From Hygrophila difformis (Eukaryota; Streptophyta; Magnoliopsida; Lamiales; Acanthaceae), in assembly GCA_030278955.1 (NCBI GenBank), contig JAOANR010000004.1:19099096-19163095 (forward strand): a DNA stretch of 64,000 nucleotides. Direction: 5' to 3'. Positions 43,701-54,688 of this stretch are shown piece by piece (positions within the stretch are counted from its first letter, which is position 1; the number at the start of each line of letters is the position of its first letter). A program made the translations under genes and the position numbers. The notes under the pieces were generated by a model. That model saw nothing but the letters and a program-made list of their open reading frames with translations. It ran no database searches and was not told the DNA's origin.

Positions 43701-43984
43701 TAGGTAATGTAGAATTAAAATTTGCATGCAGACTTAGAATTGGGTGGTAAACTTTTTAAACTTAGTAGAATGAGTTGCATTCAGTATTGAGCTTTCTAAA
43801 GGAATTTAAGATGGTCCTTGCTATTTCTCCTCTTTTGCTTGGGTGCAAAGGGAGAGGGTAGACTGACTCGGTCACTGCTACAATATCTTCGAATATTTAT
43901 CTTCGAATAGGTCCTCGTGCTGTATGGTTGTTACCATTCATGATTTTCCAGAATCCATTGTTTGCATATTAAAGTAAATTGTAG

Positions 43985-44160
43985 TTTTTTTTTTTTTTTG
44001 GAGGAGCCATTGAAAGCCTGGAAAGGGGTGGTGGGAGCCCATGCCACACAATTACAAAGGGGAATAAAAGGGAGGGATAGGGGGCCGGTGGGGATCGAAC
44101 CTCCAACCTTCCGTTGGAAGCCTAGGAACTTAACCACTTGGGCTAAGTCCACATCCCAAG
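43985..44160 (-). mobile_element. tRNA-derived SINE
   Basis: On the minus strand the head has an A box TAGCCCAAGTGG (44145-44134) and, 32 bp later, a B box GGTTCGATCCC (44101-44091), matching the pol III consensus. About 90 bp of unrelated body and a 15-base A tail follow (43999-43985). TGTAGTT at 43980-43986 and 44161-44167 is a likely target duplication. Length is normal for plant SINEs. It is not a tRNA gene because no acceptor-stem pairing is seen. Confidence 0.8.
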
Positions 44161-44167
44161 TGTAGTT

Positions 44168-44965
44168 AAAATATAATGAGTCACCATTGCTCTCTTTCCA
44201 TTATCTCTTTCTTATTTCTATATTGGAATTCGATTGCCAGCTTCAACAATTTTGAGCATTTGATATGGACCTAACAAATCAAAGCACCTCAATGTTTTAT
44301 GCAGTGTACTTGATATGTGATATGTATCGAAGTGCCTATCATCTTTTTGAATGTTAGGAATAAAGAGAGGCCAAGGGTTTAAGCAAAGTTATGATTATGA
44401 ATGCAGACGAAATTTATGTATTTGTACACAATGAATCGTTTTAACTTTAATGGTAATTAGTAATTGGTATGATAATTTTATGTTGCTTTGCCATTGAAAC
44501 CACACTGTTAAAGTCCAAAGTGCCCTTTTTCACGATAGTAATCACTGAAAAAAATAGCAAATATTATATGAACCAGTAAAAAGAATTAAATTGATTTATA
44601 TGTATATTCTTCACATATGAGTGTTTTTTTTGTTATTAAATATTTATTAATAAAAGTGAATTTTTACATTAAATTTGACTTTTTGATCAATGTATACATC
44701 ATTAGAGACTATAAATTTCCCAAAGAACCAGTAATCAAAGCAATAAATTCAAATGATGAGTCACAATCATACATGCCTCGAGGAAGTTGTAGATTATACC
44801 ACACACACACATATATTATAGTATATAAAATGTGGAGCAAGAAGTTACAGCAAGTTGTATATCAAGAAAACTTAATGCAGCTACTAAGATTTCAGGTTTT
44901 CACTTATCAATACAACAACAGACAACCTGCGATACACCATCAAAGTCCATTACCTACAAGTTGAT
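44168..44965. other. Intergenic DNA, no gene seen
   Basis: AT-rich, with only short open frames that lack recognisable homology. Confidence 0.6.
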
Positions 44966-45094
44966 CTAAATTGCCATTTCTGCAGGGCGGGAAAGAACTC
45001 TGCTTGCTGGAATTGGTGTTGCAGCAGTAGTTGTTCCTCCAATTCTGCCTACACCTTCTAATTCTAATTGTTCAAGCTAGGCCTCCAACTCATC
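44966..45094 (-). pseudogene. SNF7/VPS32-like last exon relic
   Basis: After a CTGCAG acceptor the frame reads DELEA, stop, LEQLELEGVGRIGGTTTAA, TPIPASRVLSRPAEMAI, stop. Plant SNF7/VPS32 (ESCRT-III) ends with an exon beginning DELEAELEELE and finishing in a xxAEMA(L/I) motif, so this looks like a decayed copy with GAG changed to TAG. The middle part differs from what I expect, and upstream exons are not found. Confidence 0.45.
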
Positions 45095-45651
45095 CTGCAG
45101 CACCAACCAAGCTCCCCATTAGAAAATACTCTAGTTTAAAACATGAACACAAAGAAAAGTGAGGTGAAGTAAAGTAAAGTGACCAAATCTTTTGATTGGA
45201 GAAGTACATATAATGCAGAGCCAAAACGTTTACTCAAAGCACTAGTATCATTTAATCAAACAGTCAACAGGATCATGGTTAGATTATCAACAATATGATC
45301 GAAGAAGCAACAAGATATTATTATACAGTCTAAACTAAAACATGGTGGTTTAGCATTTCCAGAATCATTCAATATATACTCTACAAAAATTTCACGGGAA
45401 GGCGATGAAATTTCGCCTTGTTCTTCATCGTCTGGCGCACGAAGCGATGAAATTCATCGGGCGACGACATTTGTGTTCCTTTTCGTTGCATTCCAGAAAA
45501 ATCCTTGTAGTATTGATATTGAAAAACCAAAACATAATCCCTGGATATGGATGAGCAAAAATGATTGGAATAGTAAGTAGTAGAGTGAAAGGATTGGGGA
45601 GGATGGATAAACATTAACACATGCTAAACGGAAATAAAAGCATATTAAATT
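45095..45651. other. Intergenic DNA
   Basis: May contain intron sequence of the SNF7-like relic; otherwise nothing recognised up to the Copia LTR. Confidence 0.5.
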
Positions 45652-46564
45652 TGTTAGGTCCATTTGTGTGGATAACCAGTATACTAGTCCTGCAAATTAA
45701 TTCAAACACCTTTCGTGGACTCGTTAATCAGTTTAATAATAATGTGCAGTGGAATAAATGTAAACTGAAAAGTAAACGAACTCAAGGATTTGTTGACCCA
45801 GTTCGGCACAAGCCTACATCTGGGGGGATACCAATCCAGGAGGTTTCACTACTTGTTCAATTTGATCCACGATCCAAACAATAGTGAAATAGTTTGTCCA
45901 ACTCCAATCTCCAAGCAGTTGAATTGTCGAACCAAAACACTCCCTTGTTTTGGTGAAGATCTCTCCGACCTTACTTCAATTCCTTGAAGGCTCCCCCTTC
46001 AAGTCACCCTTGGTCGAAACCTGTTGACAAACCCTCCTTCAATAGTTGTTGTCTTTTAAGCTCGGGTATTGACGACTTCTTGGGATCCTTGACTGAATTC
46101 GTCGACTTCAATCAAGATCGCAGTAGCACAATATTGACCCAATCACCCAAGGTTGTGTTGGTCGAATCACTTCCTTCAAGGTGATAAAATCACGAACACT
46201 GGAAGAAAGTATTTCTCACTCGTCAAAATACTTCAATAGCTCAAGGGAGAAGAGAATAATCAAGTCGTACACAATCATTCCTCAGCCGACGTATTTGAAG
46301 TGAGTCAAGCCTCCATTCTAAGGTAAGATATTGTTACCATAATTCTTCCTTCCTTAGAATGGAGTTGCCCGGAATAGAAGATCTTAGTTGCCATCCTCCT
46401 TGAACGCGATCGGGGCAAGAGATGCTGACCGTTGAAGATGATTCTGTTGCAGATTCGCCAGCTTCTCCTTCTTTAAATATTTTGTCGAATAAAGTAGTGA
46501 TTGGTCCAACAAAGTAGTTCAGACATCGGTTGTGAACACATTTGCTCAAAACTGGTTCCCAACA
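45652..46564 (-). repeat. Copia-type LTR (3' LTR)
   Basis: 913 bp. Plus-strand ends are TGTTAGG and CCCAACA (imperfect inverted ends). On the minus strand it is preceded by CAAAAAGGGGGAGAT, the classic Copia PPT, so this is a 3' LTR with its interior to the right. No matching 5' LTR or pol is visible; the element is truncated. Confidence 0.8.
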
Positions 46565-46580
46565 ATCTCCCCCTTTTTGG
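46565..46580 (-). promoter_or_regulatory. Copia polypurine tract
   Basis: The minus strand reads CCAAAAAGGGGGAGAT immediately before TGTTGGGAACC. Confidence 0.85.
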
Positions 46581-47016
46581 CAGAATGTGGCCAGTACATG
46601 AGTTGATCAAACCGATGACGAAACTTATAACACAAGAACATTAATGAAGAAGTTCATCCCATTCATCCCAACCACCAATTACATTGATTCCCATTTCATG
46701 AAAAACTATACTAATGCTCCGTACATAAGACCTATCAATCTAGGAGCATGTACACAAAAACAACACATGGCAAATACAGTAATGAAGCATGAAAGATCAT
46801 AGTTTAATTATTACATACCAATGTGCAATATCCAGAAATAGTTCACAAAATAGTCACATTATAGTTTCAACAAAAAAAAAAAATTTACCCTTCAGCAGTA
46901 GTAGACTTCAGTAGCAAACTCTCCCTCCTTGTTATAGTGTATTGCCAGAGGAACTGATCAACGGTTACATCAACTGAACTCCCCCTCTGGTGCACATTAT
47001 GCTAAAAAAGAGCAAG
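46581..47016. other. Residual Copia interior, no coding match
   Basis: No reverse-transcriptase or RNase H motif seen on either strand. Confidence 0.5.
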
Positions 47017-47240
47017 TTACTCAGATTCCTCAGAGGAATCCGTATCAGAATCTTCAGATTCCTCCTCTGGATTGGTATCCATGTCCTTGTCCTCATCAGA
47101 CCATACATCAGGAAGCAGTCTGAACAGCTTTTCAGCAGCTTGAACTCTTGTGTGGACCTGCGCTTCTGATAATGGCCAGAAATGTCCATTATTTTCAATC
47201 CATTTCCGTGTCTGAAACGGGCATTTGATCGCATTCCGGT
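47017..47240 (-). CDS. Small acidic-tailed ORF beside the Copia LTR
   Basis: On the minus strand a frame reads CPFQTRKWIENNGHFWPLSE, RVQAAEKLFRLLPDVWSDED, then an E/D/S-rich tail (EEESEDSDTDSSEESE) and TAA at 47019. It is closed upstream by a stop, with an AG acceptor-like site (TTAATATAAG) just before, so it could be a last exon. I do not recognise it. It may be the end of an element-encoded or captured gene. Confidence 0.35.
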
Positions 47241-47450
47241 CTTATATTAAATAAGAGAGCAGTGGAATTAGACTGATTTATGCATATCTGTAAAAATAAT
47301 AAGCTGGTATGAAAAACACAAAAATATGTAATTTTATTACATTATGTGTTAGAAAAATCCAAAACCATGAGAAAAAAAAGAAAAGAAAGGAAATAAAAAG
47401 ATGGGAAAAGAAATGAAAAACCCACAAAAATGCAAAATTTTAGGTAATTA

Positions 47451-47830
47451 TGACGCTAAGCCAACTACGACGCAAGACGAGTATAACGTCGTACTAGGTG
47501 GCTAGCGTCGTAAAGCTGGCAGGAACCAAGACAAGTCATTCACAGACTTACGATGCTAAGGCATACCTACGATGCTAAGCAAGTTCCATGTCGTCCTCAA
47601 GGCTAGCGTCGTAGGTAACATTGAAGGCAGAGTTCAGAATGAAGAAGGTATGATGTGATCCGAGCTTCACATCGTAGCAAGTCTCGCGTCGTACTCAAGT
47701 CTAGCGTCGTAGGTTGTTCATCTAAGGACAAACCGTGTTCTCGAGTTGGAAGTCTACGACGTGAGCCATGTTCCACGTCGTGCATGGGGATAGCGTCGTA
47801 AAGAAGCTTCACGTCGTAATGAGGCCGGAA
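47451..47830. repeat. Degenerate TACGACGCTA/TAGCGTCGTA repeat block
   Basis: About a dozen arms of (T)ACGACG or CGTCGTA type in both orientations, for example CTACGACGTG...CACGTCGTG near 47755-47790. A diverged outlier of the array at 48531-49245. Confidence 0.7.
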
Positions 47831-48530
47831 TTCAAATTCGGATATATGCGCCCATAGGCCTAGGGTTTCTCACCAATTTAAGGACAGATTGACTCCTATG
47901 ATCAGTCACTTCACAACATTCCTACACTTGGAGACAACAATTGTTCTTGAGGTGTGTGTAGTTAGTTTAGTTAGTTAGGTTTTATTTTTGTATTATTTAC
48001 CTTAATGTTTAGTTTTAGTTTAATATTTCACTGTTTAGCATAGAATAGTTAGTCTTTTAGTGTTTTCCACCTTAGATAGCCAATGTTTTCATTATTTAAT
48101 AGCTTTGTTAAACACTTTTAGGGTTTGAAATACCCAAATGATGGGTATTATCAACCCATTTTGAATAAATGGGAAGTTAATCACAAAAGAGTCTCAAAAA
48201 CATGAAATGAACATGTGTCCATGGATTTTTAGTGCTTTATTTTCTGTTTCATGACCACTTGGTCATTTTACCTTGCTTATATTGTGGGTTTTATGCCATT
48301 TCTTTCATTTTTGGTTGAATATGCATGTTTATGTGGTTGGAAACCCTAATCCGGGTTTGTGGTTCATCAATGCTTAGTTTTAGCTTATATTTTCCTTATT
48401 TTATGTATTGTAGCTCTATTTCCTTCCTGTTTTGCTATATTTTTGCATCTGTGAACCATAAAATCTGAAAAAGGGTCTTGAAATCGCATAGATTGCATGA
48501 CCCAACAAAAATTTCATGTTCTGGGATGGT

Positions 48531-49245
48531 TACGATGCTAACCGCCCTACGACACCAACCTAGGTTAGCGTCGTAAGGAAGGTTTCACATCGTAACTATC
48601 TCCGGACTTGAAAAAATTTGTCGTACGACGTGATCCAAGGATCACGTCGTAATTTTTTGTCTTACGTCGTAAGACCCAAAATACTTGCACTTTCACAAAA
48701 ACCCACCTACGACGTGATCCTAGGATCACGTCGTAATTTAATGTTTGGCGTCGTACTCCCCAATTTCATAAACACTTCTAGAAATCCCTGCTACGACGCT
48801 ATCCTCACGACGTGATCCTAGGATCACGTCGTAATTTAATGAATAACATCGCAGTCCCCCTAACTTTGAAATCAAAATCTTTCACCTACGTTGCCAGTCT
48901 CACGACGTGATCCTAGGATCACGTCGTAATGTAATGACTAGCGTCGTAATCCATCTTTTTCTAAAAATTTTCTAACTCTACCCCTACGACGCTAAACTCA
49001 CGACGTGATCCTAGAATCACGTCGCAACTTCTTAAGGCTAGCGTCGTAGTCTTCTAAACTTCTAAACTGCATGTACGACGTCAAACCTACGACGTGAATC
49101 TTGTTTCACGTCGTAATGAAGGTTAGCGTCGTACATTACACCATTTTATCCCAAAAATCCAAAATTATCTTATCACCAACCCATGACGACGCTAACCTCA
49201 CGACGTGATCCTAGGATCACGTCGTAAAATCTGCTTAGCGTCGTA
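48531..49245. repeat. Array of nested palindromes
   Basis: Seven inner palindromes start at about 48625, 48709, 48807, 48902, 49000, 49089 and 49200. The consensus half-site is ACGACGTGATCC followed by its reverse complement (26 bp; four copies perfect). Most are enclosed by outer arms TACGACGCTAA and TTAGCGTCGTA, so each unit can form two stacked hairpins. Spacing is 84-111 bp. The inner arms contain GACGTG/CACGTC, ACGT-core sites as used by plant bZIP factors. Confidence 0.9.
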
Positions 49246-49499
49246 ATTGGCAATCCTATGCAAAAATTTTCACTTCTCCATTTTCTCCATTAATTAATTG
49301 AACCCTTAAGTCAATAATTAATGATCAGAATTAGCAATGATTACGATCAATAATTACCATGACTAAAGGACATTTGTTCAATTTCCATTAAAAAATAATT
49401 TTCTATAAACAAAATATTAATGTTTTAAGCAGATAATTCGGACTGTAATTAATTATGGTATGAAGGATTATTTAAAGCATTAATTATAGATTTAATTCC

Positions 49500-49543
49500 A
49501 AATACCTTGCATGAGAAACCAATGTCTCTCATGCAAGGTATTT
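49500..49543. repeat. Perfect 17-bp inverted repeat with 10-nt loop
   Basis: Arm AAATACCTTGCATGAGA (49500-49516), loop AACCAATGTC, then the exact reverse complement (49527-49543). Confidence 0.9.
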
Positions 49544-50300
49544 TTCGTTCATTTTTATTTTGGTCTTTCTCGTGTTGTGTGAAACGGATAATGAGAGATA
49601 TCACAGACCAATGTTGGCAAAAAGGTCCCTTTTTAGGGATACGACTAGCTCGTCCTCTATGTATTGATCATTATCTTTTATTTTGCATGGTCTGATTAGT
49701 GACTGATGGAAGCTCCGACAAAAAGGTCTCCTCACAGAGATAACGATTAGCCACTCAGTCGGTTCCTAATTAGATACAATTTCTCTTTCTTTATCTTAAT
49801 TTCCAAACACAAATTCTAAGCTATAATACGAATCAGTTGATGTCTGTCAACATTAGCTGATGATTATTGCAGAAAGGAAGCATGTAGGTTTTTATCCGAA
49901 TTCACGGACAGTAGAGGCCCAACTGGTAGCGACACTGCCACTATAGGGTTTTCTGCTATCTAAATTCATTCCATCCGAGTGGTTGGGAAATTGGACAGCA
50001 AATGTTTGCAGTCCACCTAATTATTCTGCCATCAATTTTTGCCTCACGACTACTTCACCTCTGTGTCTCACATTCTGTCTAGACCCGTCAGTATATTTTG
50101 GGTTAATTTATTTTACACTTATTAAATTTCCAACAAAAAATCATTTATAAAATCCGGATCTAAGTAAGGGATAAATTCTTCAGTTATGACTAATTCATAT
50201 TCTACTGGGGGTTGATTTTGGAAAATTAGAAGCAGAGTCAGCGATTAGGTCTCATCTAGACTGAAAGGGTCTGTGTTCTCATTGAGAGTCTAGTACCTGT
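49544..50300. other. LTR sequence without recognised features
   Basis: No coding or structural match beyond the short direct motif AAAAAGGTC near 49620 and 49720. Confidence 0.5.
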
Positions 50301-50636
50301 TTAGGGAATGGTTTTCAAATTTATTATTTTCCAAAATTTCTGTGTTGGAAATCTGATATTAAATGTTGCATTGAGATGAAGTCCACTTGGATTTAAATAT
50401 GGTGTGATAGATAATACTAGAGGAACAACATTCGGGCCTTGGTTATTTTCTGAGATAGGGTTGAGTTTTCTTTCAACTGTTGTCATCCTCTGCCAAAGCC
50501 TATTTTTGAGTTCTGAGTGAGTGCATCCGGAACGAACTAATCTATTAGTTCGTTTCATTAGTTTGTACCTCATAACCACCCGGAAGGAAGTGAACACTGC
50601 GAGCGGTTCACCGAGATTCGGGAATTCTTCATCCAT
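50301..50636 (-). CDS. Unidentified 111-codon minus-strand ORF
   Basis: Starts MDEEFPNLGEPLAVFTSFRV, continues VMRYKLMKRTNRLVR and ends FNIRFPTQKFWKIINLKTIP. The amino-acid composition looks protein-like (no low complexity). A near-perfect inverted repeat ACGAACTAATCTATTAGTTCGT overlaps codons near 50532-50553. Antisense to the Athila-like element. I do not recognise a family. Confidence 0.35.
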   Translation of the reverse strand: MDEEFPNLGEPLAVFTSFRVVMRYKLMKRTNRLVRSGCTHSELKNRLWQRMTTVERKLNPISENNQGPNVVPLVLSITPYLNPSGLHLNATFNIRFPTQKFWKIINLKTIP

Positions 50637-51657
50637 ATCCGGTCATCATGACTGGGGGCTCTCTCATACTACCAGGGTAGCGCTTTTAAAACTTCCGAGT
50701 GATAGGATTTTAAAATGCTTTCTTTACTGCTTTCTTTTAAATGCTTTCTTTAGAGGTCACTCGGATGTGTTGAGAGTGGTTTAACTGTTTCTAAGTTTGA
50801 GAGTTATGGGATAGTTCAGGCTTGATTAGAATATTTGGGTGTGATACGGGGGAACGATAACAGTACTTGGCACTTCAACTAATGATCTGTCAGGTGTTGC
50901 TTGTCCACCACAAATGATTAACATACCCTGGCCGGGGCAGTTATAAGTCAGTGGTATCTTAGAATTTGTGGTCTTAAGAACATGTAAACCCATACTGTAA
51001 GTACCAATCTGTTAAAGGGAACATAGTAATGAGAGCATGAGAATTAGCTATCTGACAGGATTATCCCGAACAAAGATCTGTGTAACAAAATGGAAGTTTA
51101 ATTATGTTTTATCTAAATCTTGTCCAATTTTTATTCTTTCTTCCTGTCCCTTCTGTCTCAACTTTAAAACTGCTTTCTAGATAGTATAGCATAGAATTAA
51201 GGCTTTCCTAGAATAATTTTTTAAACTGCTCTTATAAATAGATTTAATTGCTTCTTAAGTATAGATTTACCCACTTTCTAGAATAATTTAAGATGCTTTG
51301 TAGGATAATTTTATCTGTTTTCATAGCTTAGATTAAAATTCTATCAGTAAACATTAGTTTTCAAACCTTAAACTGATTAGAGCAATACGAGTGGAAAATC
51401 TATTAAAACGGTGTGGGACCTGCTTCTATCGCACATCCTCTCGTGAACGATCCGGACTTACCTATAAATTATTGCAATTTTTGACACCGTGCGCTTTCGG
51501 GCCACAGTTTCTTAACACGAGTAATAAAAACGTGACAACATATAAATATATCCTTAATCCCAATTCCATCTTCATAAGTTGGTTTCTTTAAATAAAATCT
51601 AAACCGGGATTACTTCTTATTATTCTATTTTCAAAAATACTCTTCTGGGGAATTGTC
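50637..51657. other. Distal LTR sequence
   Basis: AT-rich. The last part (from about 51410, TTGACACCGTGCGCTTTCGG) resembles Athila LTR ends. No gene. Confidence 0.5.
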
Positions 51658-51667
51658 AAAAGTTTCA

Positions 51668-51685
51668 TGGCGCCGTTGCCGGGGA
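51668..51685 (+). promoter_or_regulatory. Primer binding site, tRNA-Asp type
   Basis: TGGCGCCGTTGCCGGGGA, the Athila PBS, the same 15-mer as the left element's PBS plus GGA. Confidence 0.9.
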
Positions 51686-51830
51686 GGATGCAACACCGTT
51701 TTATTAAGAGAATTACATTCCTGATTGTCATAGTTAGCCTATACACACACATATATATATATATATATTCACCAAATCATTTCTAACCTAGGGATTGTAC
51801 AGGTCCTGTCATCGCTGAAACCGCCGTTTT

Positions 51831-52470
51831 ATGCAACAAAGGAAGGAAACACCCGCCGAGATCCCGTTCAATTCAGAGATTAAAAGAACAGCTCGACGTC
51901 TCAGGGCGCAAGCTAGGCAAAGGAAAGAACGGGAAAGGCAGACATTACTTTCTCCGAGTACGAGTAGCGATATTTCTGATATGGCAGACAACCAAGGCAT
52001 TCCCCCTATCATACCACCTAACCCACCACTACAAAACATCCGTGAGGACCCTGAAGGAACTGACGACGAGAACTTGGAAGAACCCCCTCCTCAAGTTATT
52101 CAGGGAGGTGGGAACTTACCAAATATCGAACATTAGCCCTTCGAGGCTCCTCCAAATAACCCGAATAATCAAAATTTCCAAAACAATCCAAACTTCCAAA
52201 ACCAGCATTACCAAAATCCCAACCAGTATAATCAGAACCAGTATCCACCAAACCCACAGGATCATAATGACCCAAGGAATTTCTATCCCAACCAGAACTT
52301 CAATCCACAAGAACAGTACCAAATAGGGCAAGGGAACAACCAGTAGCCCCCTGCTGCTGATTACATGCAGCCGATAGTGGAGCCATACTTGAATGTGCCG
52401 GGCAGAGCACCAATCGCAGCCAGAAACTTTGAGCTGAAACCCGCTCTAATCAATCTGGTGCAGAATAGCC
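51831..52470 (+). pseudogene. gag: Athila gag N-terminus, two TAG stops, truncated by an inserted LTR
   Basis: Starts MQQRKETPAEIPFNSEIKRT then ARRLRAQARQRKERER, like the FDPEIEKTARRL start of the element at 13766. Next is an acidic/proline stretch (REDPEGTDDENLEEPPPQ), an Asn/Gln/Pro/Tyr-rich region and MQPIVEPYLNVPGRAPIAAR, NFELKPALINLVQNS, the classic beginning of the Athila capsid. TAG at 52134-52136 and about 52345 both stand where CAG (Gln) is likely. The frame is cut at 52471 by TGTAGTACCCGGG, an LTR start. Confidence 0.9.
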
Positions 52471-53029
52471 TGTAGTACCCGGGATTTTTATCGGTGTCCA
52501 AAGGAATAAAATTTATTTCTTAATCCGATCAAGGTCAAAATATCTCCGAGAAGAAGAAAGTAATTTATTACAATAAATTATTGCTCGGAAATGAGATGCC
52601 GATAAATTCAAAATTTAAAATGGAATAAACGAGGGAAATGAAGCCCGAAGATATTCAATGGCTCGAGTCTAAGGAATTGGAAATTAAAAAAAAATCAAGA
52701 AAGGGAAGAGTTTTGATTCCAAGAACCCGTGAAGTCAGAAATAATTTAAGTAGAGAAATTATTACACGGGAGTCGAAAGACGATGAATTAAAAGCCGACA
52801 AATCCAAAACCGACGGACTTAAGATTTCAAACACGAAATCAATTTAAGTCGAAATAGATTTAAGATATGAATCGTAATCCGAGAATGACCGGGAAAATCG
52901 AGCCCGAAAATGTAGAAGGATTGAAACCCGAAAGAGAGGAGAAAGGACCCGACGAATCGCACGACCCGGTCCGGACCGCGGTCCAGACCGGAGCCGCGCG
53001 GTCCCCGCGCGGTACCGCGCCAAGACCGC
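52471..53029 (+). repeat. LTR X, 5' part (related to family Z)
   Basis: Starts TGTAGTACCCGGGATTTTT inside the Athila gag and is broken at 53030 by another LTR. Ends in GC-rich sequence with CGCGCGG repeats. Confidence 0.8.
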
Positions 53030-54149
53030 TGTAATACCCGAGAATTTTGCAACATAAAACAAATAATTAAATAAATAAACAATAAATAAAATAAAGACAA
53101 TAAATAAATAAATTCAGCAAATAAATAAATAAAGATAAGGAAATGAGAAATGAGATTTAACTTAGAAAGGAATTAAAGGAATTTAATTAAATAAAAAGAA
53201 TTAAATAAAGATAAATAAATTGGTACACGTGTACCCGACACCAAGGGGCTCGAAAACTCGAGTCCAAATATAAATTTAGATCCGAGGGAAATGACGATAC
53301 GGAATAGGAACCCGAAGATGGCCCGGAAATCGGAATCCAGGAGCATAAAGGGATAGAAGTCCGAAAGAGAGGAGGAAATACACGACGGATCGCACGACCC
53401 GCCCGGACCGAAGTCCAGGCGAGGGCCGCGCGGTGGCCGCGCGTTGAAAGGGGGATTGGCGCGCCACGACTGCGCCACACGACAGATTCGCCGGTTGCGA
53501 GATTCACTCGCCCGAATCCGGATTTTCCGACTTCGGTTGAACACCTTGCGGCTCAAGACTCACCAAGGCCGACCTTGGACGTCCCTAGGTCATGTCTATC
53601 TATAAATAACACCTTTTGGCAGCCCCGAACACTTTTCAAAACCCTACGATATTCTCTATACACAAAACCCTAGATCCGGAAGTCATCGGAGGCACCCGAA
53701 ACCGAACTGCTAAGATTTGAATCTTGAATTTCTGGACAGAACTTAGGTCTGAACTTGATGACATTTTTGACTAGGGTTCTAGGCCGATTTAGATCTTTAG
53801 CCGAACATGAAAGTTGTAGAAAAATGTCTTAAGAAGGTCTCTGTAAAATTTCGTTAAGTTTGGAGTTGATTTGCTATGGTAGATCTTGAAAATCATGAAC
53901 TGCTGTACACGAAATTCGGACAGATTAACGATATGATGAAAATTGACGTTTTTGACCTATTTCGGTATCTCGGATTGAAAAAGTTAAAACACAAAAGTTG
54001 TTCATCTCGGCGTTTCCGAGTCAGTGGTAAAATTTCAGAATTTTTGGACTTAAATCTGATTTTGAATTAATTTTAGAGTAAGCAACGGTTTACCGGAGTC
54101 AAATCTTGAAATCTTGTTGAAACGATGGAATTAGCCTTTAGGGTTGAAA
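53030..54149 (+). repeat. LTR Y, 5' part (family Z relative)
   Basis: Starts TGTAATACCCGAGAATTTTG. It has a TATA box at 53601-53608 and the later ACATGAAAGTTGTAGA module shared with family Z, and is cut at 54150 by family Z itself. Confidence 0.85.
53601..53608 (+). promoter_or_regulatory. TATA box of LTR Y
   Basis: TATAAATA in the conserved TCTATCTATAAATAA context. Confidence 0.55.
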
Positions 54150-54688
54150 TTTAATACCCGAGAATTTTACAATATAAATAAATAAATAAATACAATAAAT
54201 AAATAAATAAATAAATTAGTAAATACATTAAATAAATAAATAAAGAGGAAATGAGAAATGAAAATTTAACTTAAAAACGGAATTAAAGAAATTAAAGTTA
54301 AATAAGTCGTTACACGGGAACCCGATATCAATGAACTCGAGAATTCGAGCCAAAACGTAAAATTAGAGCCAAAGGAAATGACGATACGAAATATGAACCC
54401 GAAGAGAGTCCGGAAATTGGAATCTGTGAACATAGAGGGATAGAAACCCGAAAGAGAGGAGAAAAAGCACGACGGATCGCACGACCCGCCCGGACCGGAG
54501 TCCAGGCGTATCTGGCGCGCTGGCCGCGCGGCTTTTAGGGGAAAAGTGCGCCAACCCCGCGCCACACTGGCAGCAACAAACCAAGCGAGATTTTCTCGCC
54601 CGAACGCGGATTTTTCGACTTTCGGTTGAACATCTTTCGACTCCAGACTCTTAGAGTCAGATCTTGGACGCCCTAGATCTTAGTTATC

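Larger units (their letters stand above)
47451..51658 (+). repeat. Proposed Athila-like 5' LTR
   Basis: Right edge supported by the PBS 10 bp further on. Left edge is a proposal from matching TGAC/GTCA ends. It includes the palindrome array, a 17-bp-stem hairpin and a minus-strand ORF. Confidence 0.35.
47451..52470 (+). mobile_element. Athila-like retrotransposon, 5' part; left edge uncertain
   Basis: Contains a tRNA-Asp PBS at 51668-51685 and a gag N-terminus at 51831-52470, cut by an inserted LTR at 52471. The LTR ends at about 51658 (GAATTGTCA). Its start is not proven: TGAC at 47451 would pair with the terminal GTCA and give an unusually long 4.2-kb LTR. Confidence 0.6.

Noticed and set aside
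44080..44160. tRNA gene
   Set aside because: A and B boxes are present but no cloverleaf closure, and a SINE body with A tail follows.
49500..49543. Rho-independent terminator
   Set aside because: The hairpin-plus-T run looks similar, but this is plant nuclear DNA.
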